A program made the translations under genes and the position numbers. The notes under the pieces were generated by a model. It saw only the letters and a list, made by a program, of their open reading frames with translations. It did not search any database and was not told the origin of the DNA. From Prescottella subtropica (GTDB taxonomy: Bacteria > Actinomycetota > Actinomycetes > Mycobacteriales > Mycobacteriaceae), in assembly GCF_005434945.1 (NCBI RefSeq), contig NZ_SKCH01000002.1:62001-126000 (forward strand): DNA of 64,000 bases. Direction: 5' to 3'. Each line of letters begins with the position of its first letter. Position 1 is the stretch's first letter. This document shows positions 1 through 9,706 of the stretch, piece by piece.

Positions 1-24
1 ATCGTGCGGGTCGAGGACGCGTAA
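1..24 (+). CDS. Possible 3' end of an upstream gene
   Basis: Frame 1 is open from the window edge to a TAA at 22-24 and reads IVRVEDA-stop. It could be the last codons of a gene lying left of the window on the plus strand. Eight codons are far too few to identify it, and chance is a real alternative. Confidence 0.25.
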   Translation: MVRVEDA

Positions 25-100
25 CGGCCTGACCGGCGGTAGCCGACGGGTAGACTCGGCGGTACAACTACCGGCACAATACATTTCGGCATGGACGCAC

Positions 101-2404
101 ATGGCAGCCACATTGGGGAATCTGCCGATCGAACTGACCAGTTTCGTCGGTCGGCGGCCCGAAGTCACCGAGGCGCGACGCCTGCTGTCGGAGTCACGTC
201 TCGTGACGTTGACGGGCCTCGGTGGTGTCGGGAAGACCCGGTTGGCGCTGCGCATCGCCGAGGAGGCGCACAGGACCTTCGTGGACGGGGCCTGGCTCGT
301 CGAATTGGGGGAACTGCAGGATCCGGCGCTGCTCGAACAGGTGATCGTCGGCGCGCTCGGGATCCAGGACCGTTCGGCGCGACCCCCACGGACAGTTCTG
401 GTCGAGCACCTCGACGGCCGTCGACTGCTGTTGGTGCTGGACAACTGCGAGCATCTGATCGCCCCGGTCGCGGACGTCACCGTCGAACTCCTGCGGAGCT
501 GTCCGGGGTTGTCGATCCTCGCGACGAGTCGGGAGCCGCTCGGGGTGGCCGGCGAGGTCGTGATGCGGGTGTCCCCGATGGGAGTGCCGGCGGGGACGGA
601 CCCCGGGCCGGACGGGTCCGAATCGAGTGACGGCGACGCGCTGTCGCTGTTCGAGCAGCGGGCGCAGGCGGTGCTACCGGACTTCCGGGTCACCATCGGC
701 AACCGGACCTCGGTGGCGCAGATCTGTCGCCGACTGGAAGGGCTACCGCTGCCGATCGAACTTGCGGCGGCCCGCCTGCGCGCGATGTCCGTCGACGAGG
801 TGCTACGACGGCTCGAGGACCGGTTCCGGTTGTTGACCCGCGGCAGCCGCAACGCACCGAGCCGCCAGCAGGCGCTGCGGTACAGCATCGACTGGAGCTA
901 CGACCTGTGCACGCCCGACGAGCAGTGGCTGTGGACGCACCTGACGGTGTTCGCGGGAACGTTCGGCTGGGACGCGGTGGACGGTGTCCTCGGGGACCGT
1001 GCGCCGCACGGTGACCTCCTCGATCCCTTGATGTCGCTCGTCGACAAGTCGATCCTCATCCGGGACGACGTCGATGCCACGGTGCGGTACCGGATGCTCG
1101 AAACGCTCCGCGAGTACGGTCTCAGCCGCTTCGACGATCCCGACGAGTATCGGAATCTGCAACGCCACCACCGGGATTGGTTCGAGGGTCTGCTCCTGCG
1201 GGGGCGGTCGGACTGGATCGGGCCGCGGCAGATGGAATGGGCCGCGCAACTCGAACGCGAGCAGCCGAACTTTCGTGACGCGTTCGAGTTCAGTCTGACC
1301 GAACCGGACCCCGGCGGCGCCGCACTGCACCTCGCGGTCGGTCTACCCGACTACTGGATTCTGCGCGGCAGATTCAACGAGGGACGGTACTGGTTCGAAC
1401 GTGCCCTCGCACAACCGGGCGGCACGACCCGAGATCGACTCACCGCGACGGTCACCGGAAGCATCCTCGCCGCACTGCAACGTGACGTGACCGCGGCATC
1501 GGCACTCGTCGACGAGGTGAATCGCCTGGCCGACGAGATCCGGGACCCTGAGGCGGCGGCGTCGGCGACGTTCGCCACCGGCATCGTCGCCATCGCCGCC
1601 GACGACCTCCCGCGCGGTATCGGTCTCCTCGGGCAGGCGATCGATCGGTTCCGCGCCGACGACGACCTCAACCGTCTCGTGCCGGCGCTGTACTGGCTCG
1701 GATGCGCGTACTTCACCCTCGGCGACGTCGACAGCGCGGCACCGGTGTACGAGGAACAGTTGCGGCTCACCGAATCCCGCGGCGAGATCATGTGGCGGTC
1801 GATGGCACTGTCCGATTACGGCTCGACCCTGTGGCGGCGCGGGGAACGGGTGCGGGGACGCGAACTGCTCGACGATGCACTGAAACTGATACGCAAGATA
1901 GTCAACCTGTTCGGGTGCGCCTGGTGCTTCGAGGAAACCGCATGGGCGTCGGCAGACCGTGATCCCGAACTCGCGGCGATGCTGCTCGGTGCGGCCGAGG
2001 CCCAGTTCGCCGCCACCGGCAGTCCCATGGACACCTTCGCGCGGCTGAGCACCTGTCACGACAACTGTGTGCAGTCTGCACAGAAGGCACTCGGCGCCAA
2101 GGGGTTCGATGCGGCATTCGCGAAGGGCCGCACCCTCACCCTGGACGACATGATCGCCAGGACGCTGGGGGAAGGGCGCGACGAGCCGGCGCCGGACCAG
2201 GCGTCCGATGACCTCGTCCTGACCCGCAGGGAACGACAGGTCGCCGACCTCGTGGCGCAGGGACTGACCAACAAGGCCATCGCCGACAAACTGGTGATCT
2301 CGCAGCGGACCGTCGAGGGCCACGTCGAACACATCCGCGACAAACTCGGATTCTCCTCGCGCACCCAGATCGCGACCTGGGTGCTGCAGCAGTCCGATTC
2401 GTGA
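101..2404 (+). CDS. LuxR-family transcriptional regulator with N-terminal AAA/NB-ARC ATPase
   Basis: A 767-residue signal-transduction ATPase regulator. Residues 39-46 (GLGGVGKT) form a Walker A loop and LLLVLDNCEH near 109-118 a Walker B strand. A helical, TPR-like middle follows (about 380-680). The last 61 residues (707-767) are a LuxR/GerE helix-turn-helix beginning LTRRERQVADLVAQGLTNK. There is no receiver domain, so control is probably by nucleotide and ligand binding. The start is the ATG at 101; no clear Shine-Dalgarno is visible, and the ATG at 91 is in another frame. It converges on the ipd operon, but nothing here shows that it regulates sterol genes. The ligand is unknown. Confidence 0.85.
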   Translation: MAATLGNLPIELTSFVGRRPEVTEARRLLSESRLVTLTGLGGVGKTRLALRIAEEAHRTFVDGAWLVELGELQDPALLEQVIVGALGIQDRSARPPRTVLVEHLDGRRLLLVLDNCEHLIAPVADVTVELLRSCPGLSILATSREPLGVAGEVVMRVSPMGVPAGTDPGPDGSESSDGDALSLFEQRAQAVLPDFRVTIGNRTSVAQICRRLEGLPLPIELAAARLRAMSVDEVLRRLEDRFRLLTRGSRNAPSRQQALRYSIDWSYDLCTPDEQWLWTHLTVFAGTFGWDAVDGVLGDRAPHGDLLDPLMSLVDKSILIRDDVDATVRYRMLETLREYGLSRFDDPDEYRNLQRHHRDWFEGLLLRGRSDWIGPRQMEWAAQLEREQPNFRDAFEFSLTEPDPGGAALHLAVGLPDYWILRGRFNEGRYWFERALAQPGGTTRDRLTATVTGSILAALQRDVTAASALVDEVNRLADEIRDPEAAASATFATGIVAIAADDLPRGIGLLGQAIDRFRADDDLNRLVPALYWLGCAYFTLGDVDSAAPVYEEQLRLTESRGEIMWRSMALSDYGSTLWRRGERVRGRELLDDALKLIRKIVNLFGCAWCFEETAWASADRDPELAAMLLGAAEAQFAATGSPMDTFARLSTCHDNCVQSAQKALGAKGFDAAFAKGRTLTLDDMIARTLGEGRDEPAPDQASDDLVLTRRERQVADLVAQGLTNKAIADKLVISQRTVEGHVEHIRDKLGFSSRTQIATWVLQQSDS

Positions 2405-2416
2405 CGTTCCCGGATA

Positions 2417-2469
2417 CAGCTGAAGGGTTCCTTCGTGCGCTGGGAGCGAACGAAGGAACCCTTCAGCTG
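2417..2469. terminator. 53-nt hairpin element, copy 1; likely bidirectional terminator
   Basis: Two perfectly complementary 20-bp arms (2417-2436 and 2450-2469) flank a 13-nt loop between the convergent ends of the LuxR-type gene and ipdC. A near-identical element lies at 18391-18443 with the same arm and loop lengths, so this is a dispersed repeat as well as a probable terminator. There is no long T-run. Confidence 0.75.
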
Positions 2470-2488
2470 AAAAGGTGAGCCGGCCGCG

Positions 2489-3583
2489 TCAGGCCTTGAG
2501 CCCACCGAGCGCGTCGATGCGCTTCACTGCGTCGGCCATGATGCGGTCGATCAGTTCCTGGCAGCTGGGCAGGTCCTCGATCATGCCGACGACCTGGCCG
2601 GACGCCAGCACGCCGGCTTCGGTGTTGCCGTCGACCAGGCCGGCTTTGAGCAGCATCGGGGTGTTGGCGGCCATGATGATCTGCTGCCAGGTGCGGTCGG
2701 ACGACTTCTTCATCGCCAGTCCGTCCTTGGCGAGCGTCGAGAACTTCATGCCGGTCATGGCCTTGAACTTCATCGCGTTCTTGGCTGCGGCGACGAGTCC
2801 CTTGGCGTAGCTGGACTTTTCGAGCGCGTTGACCAGATCCGTGTCGAGGACGCGGTGCGGCATGCCGTCGACCTTGCGGGACACCGTGGTGTCCTGCAGG
2901 CCACGCTTCAGGTACTCCTGCTTGACCGAGTCCGGCACGGCGGAGTCGCTGGTGAGCAGGAAGCGGGTGCCCATCGCGACACCGGCGGCACCGTACGACA
3001 GCGCGGCGGCGAGGCCGCGTCCGTCGAAGAAGCCGCCGCCTGCGACGACGGGGATGTCGACGGCGTCGAGGACCGACGGCAGCAGCAGTGTCGTGGCGAC
3101 ACCGCCGGTGTGGCCACCGCCCTCACCGCCCTGCACGATCACCGCGTCGGCGCCCCACGAGGCGACCTTGACGGCGTGCTTGGCGGCACCGATCGACGGG
3201 ATCACGACGATCCCGTTGTCCTTGAGCTTGGCGATCAGATCCTTCTTGGGTGCCAGCGCGAACGAGGCAACCTTGACGCCCTCACGGATCAGCAGGTCGC
3301 AGCGCTGCCCGGCGTCGGACGCGTCGGCGCGCATGTTCACACCGAACGGCTTGTCGGTCAGCGACTTGGTCTTCTTGATCGCCGCCTCGAGCTCGTCGTA
3401 CGTCATCGTCGCCGAGGCGAGGATGCCGAGACCGCCCGCGTTGGCGGTGGCCGCGGTCAGGCGCGGGCCGGAGACCCAGCCCATGCCCGTCTGCACGATC
3501 GGATGCTCGACGCCCACCAGTTCGGTGAACGGCGTCTTCAGAACCTGTGTCGATCCCCCGTCGCTGCGCTCGCCCTGGCTCAC
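2489..3583 (-). CDS. ipdC: IpdC, nitronate-monooxygenase-like flavoenzyme of steroid ring C/D degradation
   Basis: A 364-residue FMN-type TIM barrel of the 2-nitropropane dioxygenase family. The nucleotide-binding stretch VQGGEGGGHTGG is clear, and the N-terminal region TPFTELVGVEHPIVQTGMGW is typical of the family. In actinobacteria this protein is encoded with ipdA and ipdB and takes part in degrading the methylhexahydroindanedione propionate (HIP) intermediate. The frame stays open well upstream, but the GTG at 3583 overlaps the ipdB stop (GTGA) and gives close to the usual family length; no other usable start lies nearer the conserved core. It is the last gene of the echA20-ipdA-ipdB-ipdC operon. 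Identification rests on family features plus context. Confidence 0.9.
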   Translation of the reverse strand: MSQGERSDGGSTQVLKTPFTELVGVEHPIVQTGMGWVSGPRLTAATANAGGLGILASATMTYDELEAAIKKTKSLTDKPFGVNMRADASDAGQRCDLLIREGVKVASFALAPKKDLIAKLKDNGIVVIPSIGAAKHAVKVASWGADAVIVQGGEGGGHTGGVATTLLLPSVLDAVDIPVVAGGGFFDGRGLAAALSYGAAGVAMGTRFLLTSDSAVPDSVKQEYLKRGLQDTTVSRKVDGMPHRVLDTDLVNALEKSSYAKGLVAAAKNAMKFKAMTGMKFSTLAKDGLAMKKSSDRTWQQIIMAANTPMLLKAGLVDGNTEAGVLASGQVVGMIEDLPSCQELIDRIMADAVKRIDALGGLKA

Positions 3584-4329
3584 AGGGAGACCTCGCGGTC
3601 GCGCAGGCTCTTCGGGTCGATGACCTCGCGGATCAGGCGCAGCTCCTCGGCGGTGGGCTCGCGGGTGATGCCCGCCGAATCCAGACCGGCGATCTCGAAG
3701 GACGTGTTGGCCTTGACGTCCTCGGCGGTGACGCCGGGGTGCAGGGTGACCGCACGCATCGTCTGGCCGGGGCCCTGGAAATCGAAGACACCGAGGTTGG
3801 TGACCACCTGGTGGTTCTTCAGGAAGCGGAACGCCGGGTTCTCCGGGTCGACCTTGTCGTAGCCGACACCGCACACCACGTCGACCTTCTCCGCGAACAC
3901 ACGCGAGGAGTGCTTGCCCACCCAGTAGCTGGTGGCGTGGTTGATCGTGTTGCCGGGAGCGCCGCGCAGGCCGAACATCTGGCGGGTCGGCTTGTCGAGC
4001 GGGCCGAACGCGGAGAGGTTCTGGTTGCCGAACTTGTCGATCTGGTTCGCGCCCATGACCACGTGGCGACGGCCGGAGGCGACGACGTCGAACACCTTCG
4101 AGAACGGGATGTAGCCCTCGATCGGTGCGCTGGCACCGATGGCCGGGGCGTCGGCCAGGATCAGGGCCTCGCCGTCCGTGATGATCAGGTCAGGCTCGGT
4201 GGTGAGCTTGGCCAGGCGGGCACCGATCAGCGGCAGCGTCGCCATGGGCGAGGCGAAGATCTCGCCGGCGTCGGCGAACAGTTCGGCGCACGCGATGGCG
4301 CAGTACTCCGCGCGGGTTACCTCGGTCAT
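3580..4329 (-). CDS. ipdB: IpdB, beta subunit of the steroid ring-C-opening hydrolase
   Basis: A 249-residue protein of the CoA-transferase family I fold. With IpdA it forms IpdAB, which in M. tuberculosis and Rhodococcus is not a CoA-transferase but hydrolytically opens the last steroid ring (ring C) of the COCHEA-CoA intermediate. Glycine-rich core segments such as VVMGANQIDKFGNQN and GAPGNTINHATSYWVG fit the family. The ATG at 4329 overlaps the ipdA stop (ATGA), and its own stop overlaps the ipdC GTG. This tight coupling suits a stoichiometric heteromer. Confidence 0.92.
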   Translation of the reverse strand: MTEVTRAEYCAIACAELFADAGEIFASPMATLPLIGARLAKLTTEPDLIITDGEALILADAPAIGASAPIEGYIPFSKVFDVVASGRRHVVMGANQIDKFGNQNLSAFGPLDKPTRQMFGLRGAPGNTINHATSYWVGKHSSRVFAEKVDVVCGVGYDKVDPENPAFRFLKNHQVVTNLGVFDFQGPGQTMRAVTLHPGVTAEDVKANTSFEIAGLDSAGITREPTAEELRLIREVIDPKSLRDREVSL

Positions 4330-5216
4330 GACTTCTGCTCCTCTGCGAACTTGCGCACGGCTGCCTGGTAGTCGTCCTCGCTGCCGGACAGGTAGGTCTC
4401 GGCGAAGGCCTGCCATGCCTCGGGGGTCTTGGCGGACTCGGCGTAGTGGCGCTGGAACTTCTCGTCGCGCTTGTAGCTGCCGGCGAAGGTGAAGTGCGCG
4501 CCGCCCGGGGCCTCGGTGACGGTGTCGACCATCGAGCGGTTCAGGATCAGAGCCTGATTCGGGACCGACTTGACGAGCTCCTCGGTCGAGACGATCTTGT
4601 CGACGCTGAGGATGCGCTGCTCGGCCGCGAGGCAGAACAGGTCGTCGAAGTACGGGTCGACGCCGGTGTAGGCGGCGTTGCCGCGCTCGTCGGCCAGGTC
4701 CAGGTGGACCAGGGCGGCGTCGAGGTTCAGCGCGGGCATCGCGATGAGGGACTCGATGCGGCCGTCGGCGTCCGGGTACGGCGACGCGACGGTCCTGAGC
4801 TCGTCTCCCCAGACGGTCTGCGCATCCGAGCCGAGGCCGGCGCGGATCGGCATGAACGGCAGGCGGGCGGCGGCGGCCTGCAGGCCGGCCTTGACCATGC
4901 CCTCGTCCATCTCGCGGGACTCGATGGTCCCGGCGACGCGGGCCTGGGCGAACCAGGGGTCGTAGAACGGCGCCGAGTCCAGGGACACGAAGCCGTAGTA
5001 GGCGCGCTTGACCTTGCCTGCGGAGATCAGCAGACCGAGGTCCGGGCCGAGGTACCCGACGACCGTCAGGTCCTTGACGTCGCTGCGCAGCAGTGCGCGA
5101 ACGAGAGCCATCGGCTTGCGCCGCGAGCCCCAGCCGCCGATGCCGATGGTCATCCCGCTCTGGATACCGGCGACTGCCTCATCCAGTGAGCGGCGCTTGT
5201 CGCGCTTCTCAGCCAT
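4326..5216 (-). CDS. ipdA: IpdA, alpha subunit of the steroid ring-C-opening hydrolase
   Basis: A 296-residue CoA-transferase-fold subunit partnering IpdB. The N-terminal glycine-rich turn TIGIGGWGSRRKP is the CoA-binding feature. Glu105, in REMDEGM at residues 101-107, falls at the number I recall for the catalytic glutamate of M. tuberculosis IpdA; this should be confirmed by alignment. The ATG shares one base with the echA20 TAA (TAATG), and the stop overlaps ipdB (ATGA). The enzyme acts in the cytosol on CoA thioesters made by EchA20. Confidence 0.93.
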   Translation of the reverse strand: MAEKRDKRRSLDEAVAGIQSGMTIGIGGWGSRRKPMALVRALLRSDVKDLTVVGYLGPDLGLLISAGKVKRAYYGFVSLDSAPFYDPWFAQARVAGTIESREMDEGMVKAGLQAAAARLPFMPIRAGLGSDAQTVWGDELRTVASPYPDADGRIESLIAMPALNLDAALVHLDLADERGNAAYTGVDPYFDDLFCLAAEQRILSVDKIVSTEELVKSVPNQALILNRSMVDTVTEAPGGAHFTFAGSYKRDEKFQRHYAESAKTPEAWQAFAETYLSGSEDDYQAAVRKFAEEQKS

Positions 5217-6001
5217 TACTTGCTGTCTCCCTTGGGTGCGGTGGTGTTCGACTTCGGCTTGCCGGTGGCGACGAACTCGTCACGGTGCTCGTCGGCGACG
5301 CCGGCCAGATTGAGCTCGAACGTGAAGCCCTGCTCGATCCGGTAGCTGGTGTGCACGTCCATCACGTCGATGCGGTTGATGGCTTCCTTGGCGCGCCGGA
5401 TGACCCGGGTGTCCTTCTTGGCGATGTCGGTGGCGATCGCGATTGCGCAGGCGTCGAGTTCCTCGCGCGGGACCACGTCGTAGACGGACCCGAAGTGCTT
5501 GAGGGTCTGGGCGTCGACGTTCTTGGCCGTGTAGTACAGCGTCCGCATCATGTGCTGCGGGACGAGGCGGGCGAGGTGCGTGGCCGCGCCGAGCGCGCCG
5601 CGGTCCACCTCGGGCAGGCCGAAGACGGCGTCGTCGGACGCGACGATGACGTCCGCGTTGCCGACCAGGCCGACGCCGCCGCCGACGCAGAAGCCGTTGA
5701 CGGCGACGACGACGGGCACCTCGCAGTCGTAGACGGCGCCGAACGCTGCCGCGCAGCCGCGGTTGGCGTCGATCAGGGCGCCGTGACCCTCGGTGGCCTG
5801 CATTTCCTTGATGTCGACGCCGGCGTTGAAGCCGCGTCCCTCGGCGCGCAGGATCACCACGGACGTGCTGGGATCCTTACCCGCGGTGAGGATGGCGTCG
5901 GCCAGCTCGAACCAGCCCTTGGAGGGGATGGCGTTCACGGGCGGGTAGTCGACGGTGACCGTGGTGATTCCGGCACCGTCCGAAGTCGAGGTGATGCCCA
6001 T
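5216..6001 (-). CDS. echA20: EchA20, crotonase-fold hydrolase opening steroid ring D
   Basis: A 261-residue crotonase-superfamily protein with the oxyanion-hole segments RGFNAGVDIKEM and NGFCVGGGVGLVGNADV. In known sterol degraders EchA20 opens the five-membered ring of a HIP-derived CoA ester just before IpdAB acts. It is the first gene of the minus-strand ipd operon. The ATG at 6001 is preceded by AAGGA at good spacing. The short region to the divergent SDR gene holds a perfect inverted repeat (6029-6046) that could be the operon's operator. Confidence 0.92.
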   Translation of the reverse strand: MGITSTSDGAGITTVTVDYPPVNAIPSKGWFELADAILTAGKDPSTSVVILRAEGRGFNAGVDIKEMQATEGHGALIDANRGCAAAFGAVYDCEVPVVVAVNGFCVGGGVGLVGNADVIVASDDAVFGLPEVDRGALGAATHLARLVPQHMMRTLYYTAKNVDAQTLKHFGSVYDVVPREELDACAIAIATDIAKKDTRVIRRAKEAINRIDVMDVHTSYRIEQGFTFELNLAGVADEHRDEFVATGKPKSNTTAPKGDSK

Positions 6002-6028
6002 GGCATGTTCCTTACGTCTGTTGACCGA

Positions 6029-6046
6029 ACCAAGCGATTGCTTGGT
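6029..6046. promoter_or_regulatory. Palindromic operator ACCAAGC-N4-GCTTGGT (KstR2-like half-sites)
   Basis: Perfect 7-bp arms with spacer GATT lie in the echA20/SDR divergent promoter region. The half-sites match those of the KstR2 box (AnCAAGnnCTTGnT), the known repressor site for ipd/echA20 genes, but the CAAG-CTTG spacing here is 6 rather than 2. KstR2 or a relative with altered spacing is an inference. Confidence 0.6.
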
Positions 6047-6126
6047 AAGTTATCACAGACGGGTCCGGACAAGCCGTGCCGCTGGTGCGGACGACGAACC
6101 CCGCGGCAACTATCCAAGGAGAACAA

Positions 6127-7041
6127 GTGAGCGGATTGCTTGACGGCCGAGTCGTCATCATCACCGGCGCCGGCCGTGGCATCGGTCGTGCCCACGCCCT
6201 GGCCTTCGCGGCCGAGGGCGCCAAGGTCGTCGTCAACGACATCGGTGTCGGCGGCGACGGCTCGAACACCGGCGAGACCCCGGCCGAGCAGGTCGTCGCG
6301 GAGATCAAGGCAGCCGGCGGCGAGGCCGTCGTCAACGGCGACGACGTCGCGTCGTGGGAGGGTGCCCAGAACCTCGTTCAGACCGCGATCGACACGTTCG
6401 GTGGCCTGGACATCCTCGTCAACAACGCGGGCTTCCTGCGTGACCGCATGCTCGTAGGCATGAGCGAGCAGGAGTGGGACTCGGTCATCCGCGTGCACCT
6501 CAAGGGCCACTTCGCGCCGCTGCGCCACGCCGCCGCCTACTGGCGTGCCGAGGCCAAGGCCGGGCGTCCGGTCGACGCCCGCATCATCAACACCAGCTCC
6601 GGTGCGGGCCTGCAGGGCTCCATCGGCCAGGGCAACTACGCGGCCGCCAAGGCGGGCATCGCCGAGATGACCATCCAGGCCGCCGCCGAGCTGAAGAACT
6701 ACGGCGTCTCGGTCAACGCGATCGCCCCCGCGGCCCGCACCCGCATGACCGTCGGCGCCGGCGGCGCGATGGCCGAGGCGATGGCCGCACCGGAGGAGGG
6801 CTTCGACGCGATGGCGCCGGAGAACATCTCCCCGCTGGTCGTGTGGCTCGGCTCGGCCGAGTCCAAGGACGTCACCGGCCGCGTGTTCGAGGTCGAGGGC
6901 GGCAAGATCACGGTCGCCGAGGGCTGGCGTCACGGCCCCACCCAGGACAAGGGTGACCGCTGGGATCCGAAGGAACTCGGCCCGGTCGTCGCCGATCTGC
7001 TGGCCAAGGCCGAGACCCCCACGCCGGTCTACGGAGCGTAG
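6127..7041 (+). CDS. SDR-family oxidoreductase (Rv3548c-like)
   Basis: A 304-residue short-chain dehydrogenase, the length I recall for Rv3548c at the same place in M. tuberculosis. It has the TGAGRGIG dinucleotide-binding motif, NNAG, a serine in NTSSGAG, and the catalytic Y-x3-K in NYAAAKAG. The close resemblance to Hsd4A at 26845-27759, including the same length, makes a beta-hydroxyacyl-CoA or hydroxysteroid dehydrogenase role likely; the substrate is not established here. The GTG at 6127 is chosen because AAGGAG sits 5 nt upstream. It is transcribed away from echA20. Confidence 0.85.
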   Translation: MSGLLDGRVVIITGAGRGIGRAHALAFAAEGAKVVVNDIGVGGDGSNTGETPAEQVVAEIKAAGGEAVVNGDDVASWEGAQNLVQTAIDTFGGLDILVNNAGFLRDRMLVGMSEQEWDSVIRVHLKGHFAPLRHAAAYWRAEAKAGRPVDARIINTSSGAGLQGSIGQGNYAAAKAGIAEMTIQAAAELKNYGVSVNAIAPAARTRMTVGAGGAMAEAMAAPEEGFDAMAPENISPLVVWLGSAESKDVTGRVFEVEGGKITVAEGWRHGPTQDKGDRWDPKELGPVVADLLAKAETPTPVYGA

Positions 7042-7050
7042 GCGCTTCGC

Positions 7051-7098
7051 GCTTGTGCGCCTTTTTGGTAGTACCCACTACCAGAAAGGCGCACAAGC
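7051..7098. terminator. Bidirectional terminator hairpin
   Basis: 22-bp arms with one mismatch (7051-7072 and 7077-7098) around loop ACCC. The stem contains a T-run on one strand and an A-run on the other, between the convergent SDR and GNAT genes. Confidence 0.85.
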
Positions 7099-7110
7099 AG
7101 CTTCGCTGCC

Positions 7111-7782
7111 CTACGCCGGTGCGCGCACGACCAGGACGGTGCCGGGGAAGTAGGCCGCGAGTTCGCTGCGGGCCTGCTTGAGGGACGCGGTGCCGTAGCC
7201 CTGTTTGCGGGCATCCGGGGCGACCCAGACGGCGACGTCGACCTCGTTGCCGGCCAGCTCACCGAACACCATGCCGACGCAGGACGGCCGGTCTCCGGTG
7301 GTGCACTCGGCGACGAACCAGGCCGCCGACTCGTCGTCGATGCGGTGGAGTCCGCCGCGGCGTTCCCGTTCGACACGATCCGCGTCCCACGGTGTGCCGG
7401 TGTCGTCGAGGCGCTCGGTGGAGCGGGTGCGGAACAGGGTGGCATCGGCATCGGAGTCGGTGAAGGGGCGTAGTCGAACTCCGCTGCCGGTGCTGTACGG
7501 ACGCTGCTCGGGCAGCCACTGCAGAGCGGCATCGAGGTCCTCGAGTTCGGTCCGGATCCGGTCGCGTTCCTTGACGGTGAGCCGGTCGAAACGCAGACCG
7601 AGCACGGCTTCTGCGCAGAAGTCCGACGTGCCGAGCAGGTCGCGGACCGCGGCGACGGCCGCATCCCGATCCGCGCTCTCGACGATGGCGTCCAGAACCT
7701 CGTGGCGTCGATCGAGTGCCTTCAACAGGGCCGACGCGATCTCCCGCCGGTCGATCACCTGGTCGTGGTTCTTCACAGTCAT
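7111..7782 (-). CDS. GNAT-like acetyltransferase with a GyrA-like helical N-terminal domain
   Basis: A 223-residue two-domain protein. Residues 14-90 resemble the DNA gyrase A coiled-coil/C-gate segment in sequence and order: LLKALDRRHEVLDAI, then a five-residue turn, AAVRDLLG, then LRFDRLTVKERDRI. Residues 101-220 look like a GNAT N-acetyltransferase, starting VRLRPFTDSDADATLF with the acetyl-CoA loop APDARKQGYGTAS near 189-200. None of the DNA-cleavage machinery of GyrA is present. The ATG at 7782 follows a GAGGAGG sequence; a longer in-frame start lacks one. It is inserted between Rv3547- and Rv3548c-like genes and could ride on the fadA5 transcript. Substrate and the role of the first domain are unknown. 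Confidence 0.7.
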   Translation of the reverse strand: MTVKNHDQVIDRREIASALLKALDRRHEVLDAIVESADRDAAVAAVRDLLGTSDFCAEAVLGLRFDRLTVKERDRIRTELEDLDAALQWLPEQRPYSTGSGVRLRPFTDSDADATLFRTRSTERLDDTGTPWDADRVERERRGGLHRIDDESAAWFVAECTTGDRPSCVGMVFGELAGNEVDVAVWVAPDARKQGYGTASLKQARSELAAYFPGTVLVVRAPA

Positions 7783-7881
7783 GGTGCGACATTCCTCCTC
7801 GAGACCGGGTGTGCCCGACGCGGTGTGCCGGGCGTCGCCCCCCATTATTGCCCCGGATTCATCGCGGGGGAGCGGCGTGCG

Positions 7882-9535
<1,654 letters not shown>

Positions 9536-9555
9536 TCACTCGCTACTTCGAAAAA

Positions 9556-9569
9556 TAGAACAGGTTCTC
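9556..9569. promoter_or_regulatory. KstR operator, fadA5 side (13/14)
   Basis: TAGAACAGGTTCTC matches TnnAACnnGTTnnA except for the last base. It sits upstream of the fadA5 GTG in the fadA5/cyp125 intergenic region. Confidence 0.75.
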
Positions 9570-9644
9570 TGGTTCGAGCAAGGGTTGTTTGGGGGGATTT
9601 CCGCCTATTCTTCCCAGGATCGGCGCTCTGTGATTCAATAGATA

Positions 9645-9658
9645 TAGAACGTGTTACA
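9645..9658. promoter_or_regulatory. KstR operator, cyp125 side
   Basis: TAGAACGTGTTACA is a full match to TnnAACnnGTTnnA, about 50 bases before the cyp125 GTG. Two separate boxes in one intergenic region suggest independent repression of each direction. Confidence 0.85.
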
Positions 9659-9706
9659 CATCACTTCGCGCCTGGGCGCGAGGGCCGCGAGGGCAGGAGA
9701 CTTACA

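Noticed and set aside
91-630. ATG 91 frame overlapping the LuxR-type gene start
   Set aside because: The translated product is Arg/Gly-rich without motifs; the +2 frame starting at 101 holds the Walker A and HTH.
1343-2332. A 329-codon minus-strand frame opposite the LuxR-type regulator
   Set aside because: No recognisable domain, no ribosome site, and the sense frame carries a full ATPase-LuxR protein.
2489-3874. Long N-terminal extension of IpdC (461 residues)
   Set aside because: The extra part overlaps ipdB in another frame and is low-complexity. The GTG at 3583 overlapping the ipdB stop fits the family length.
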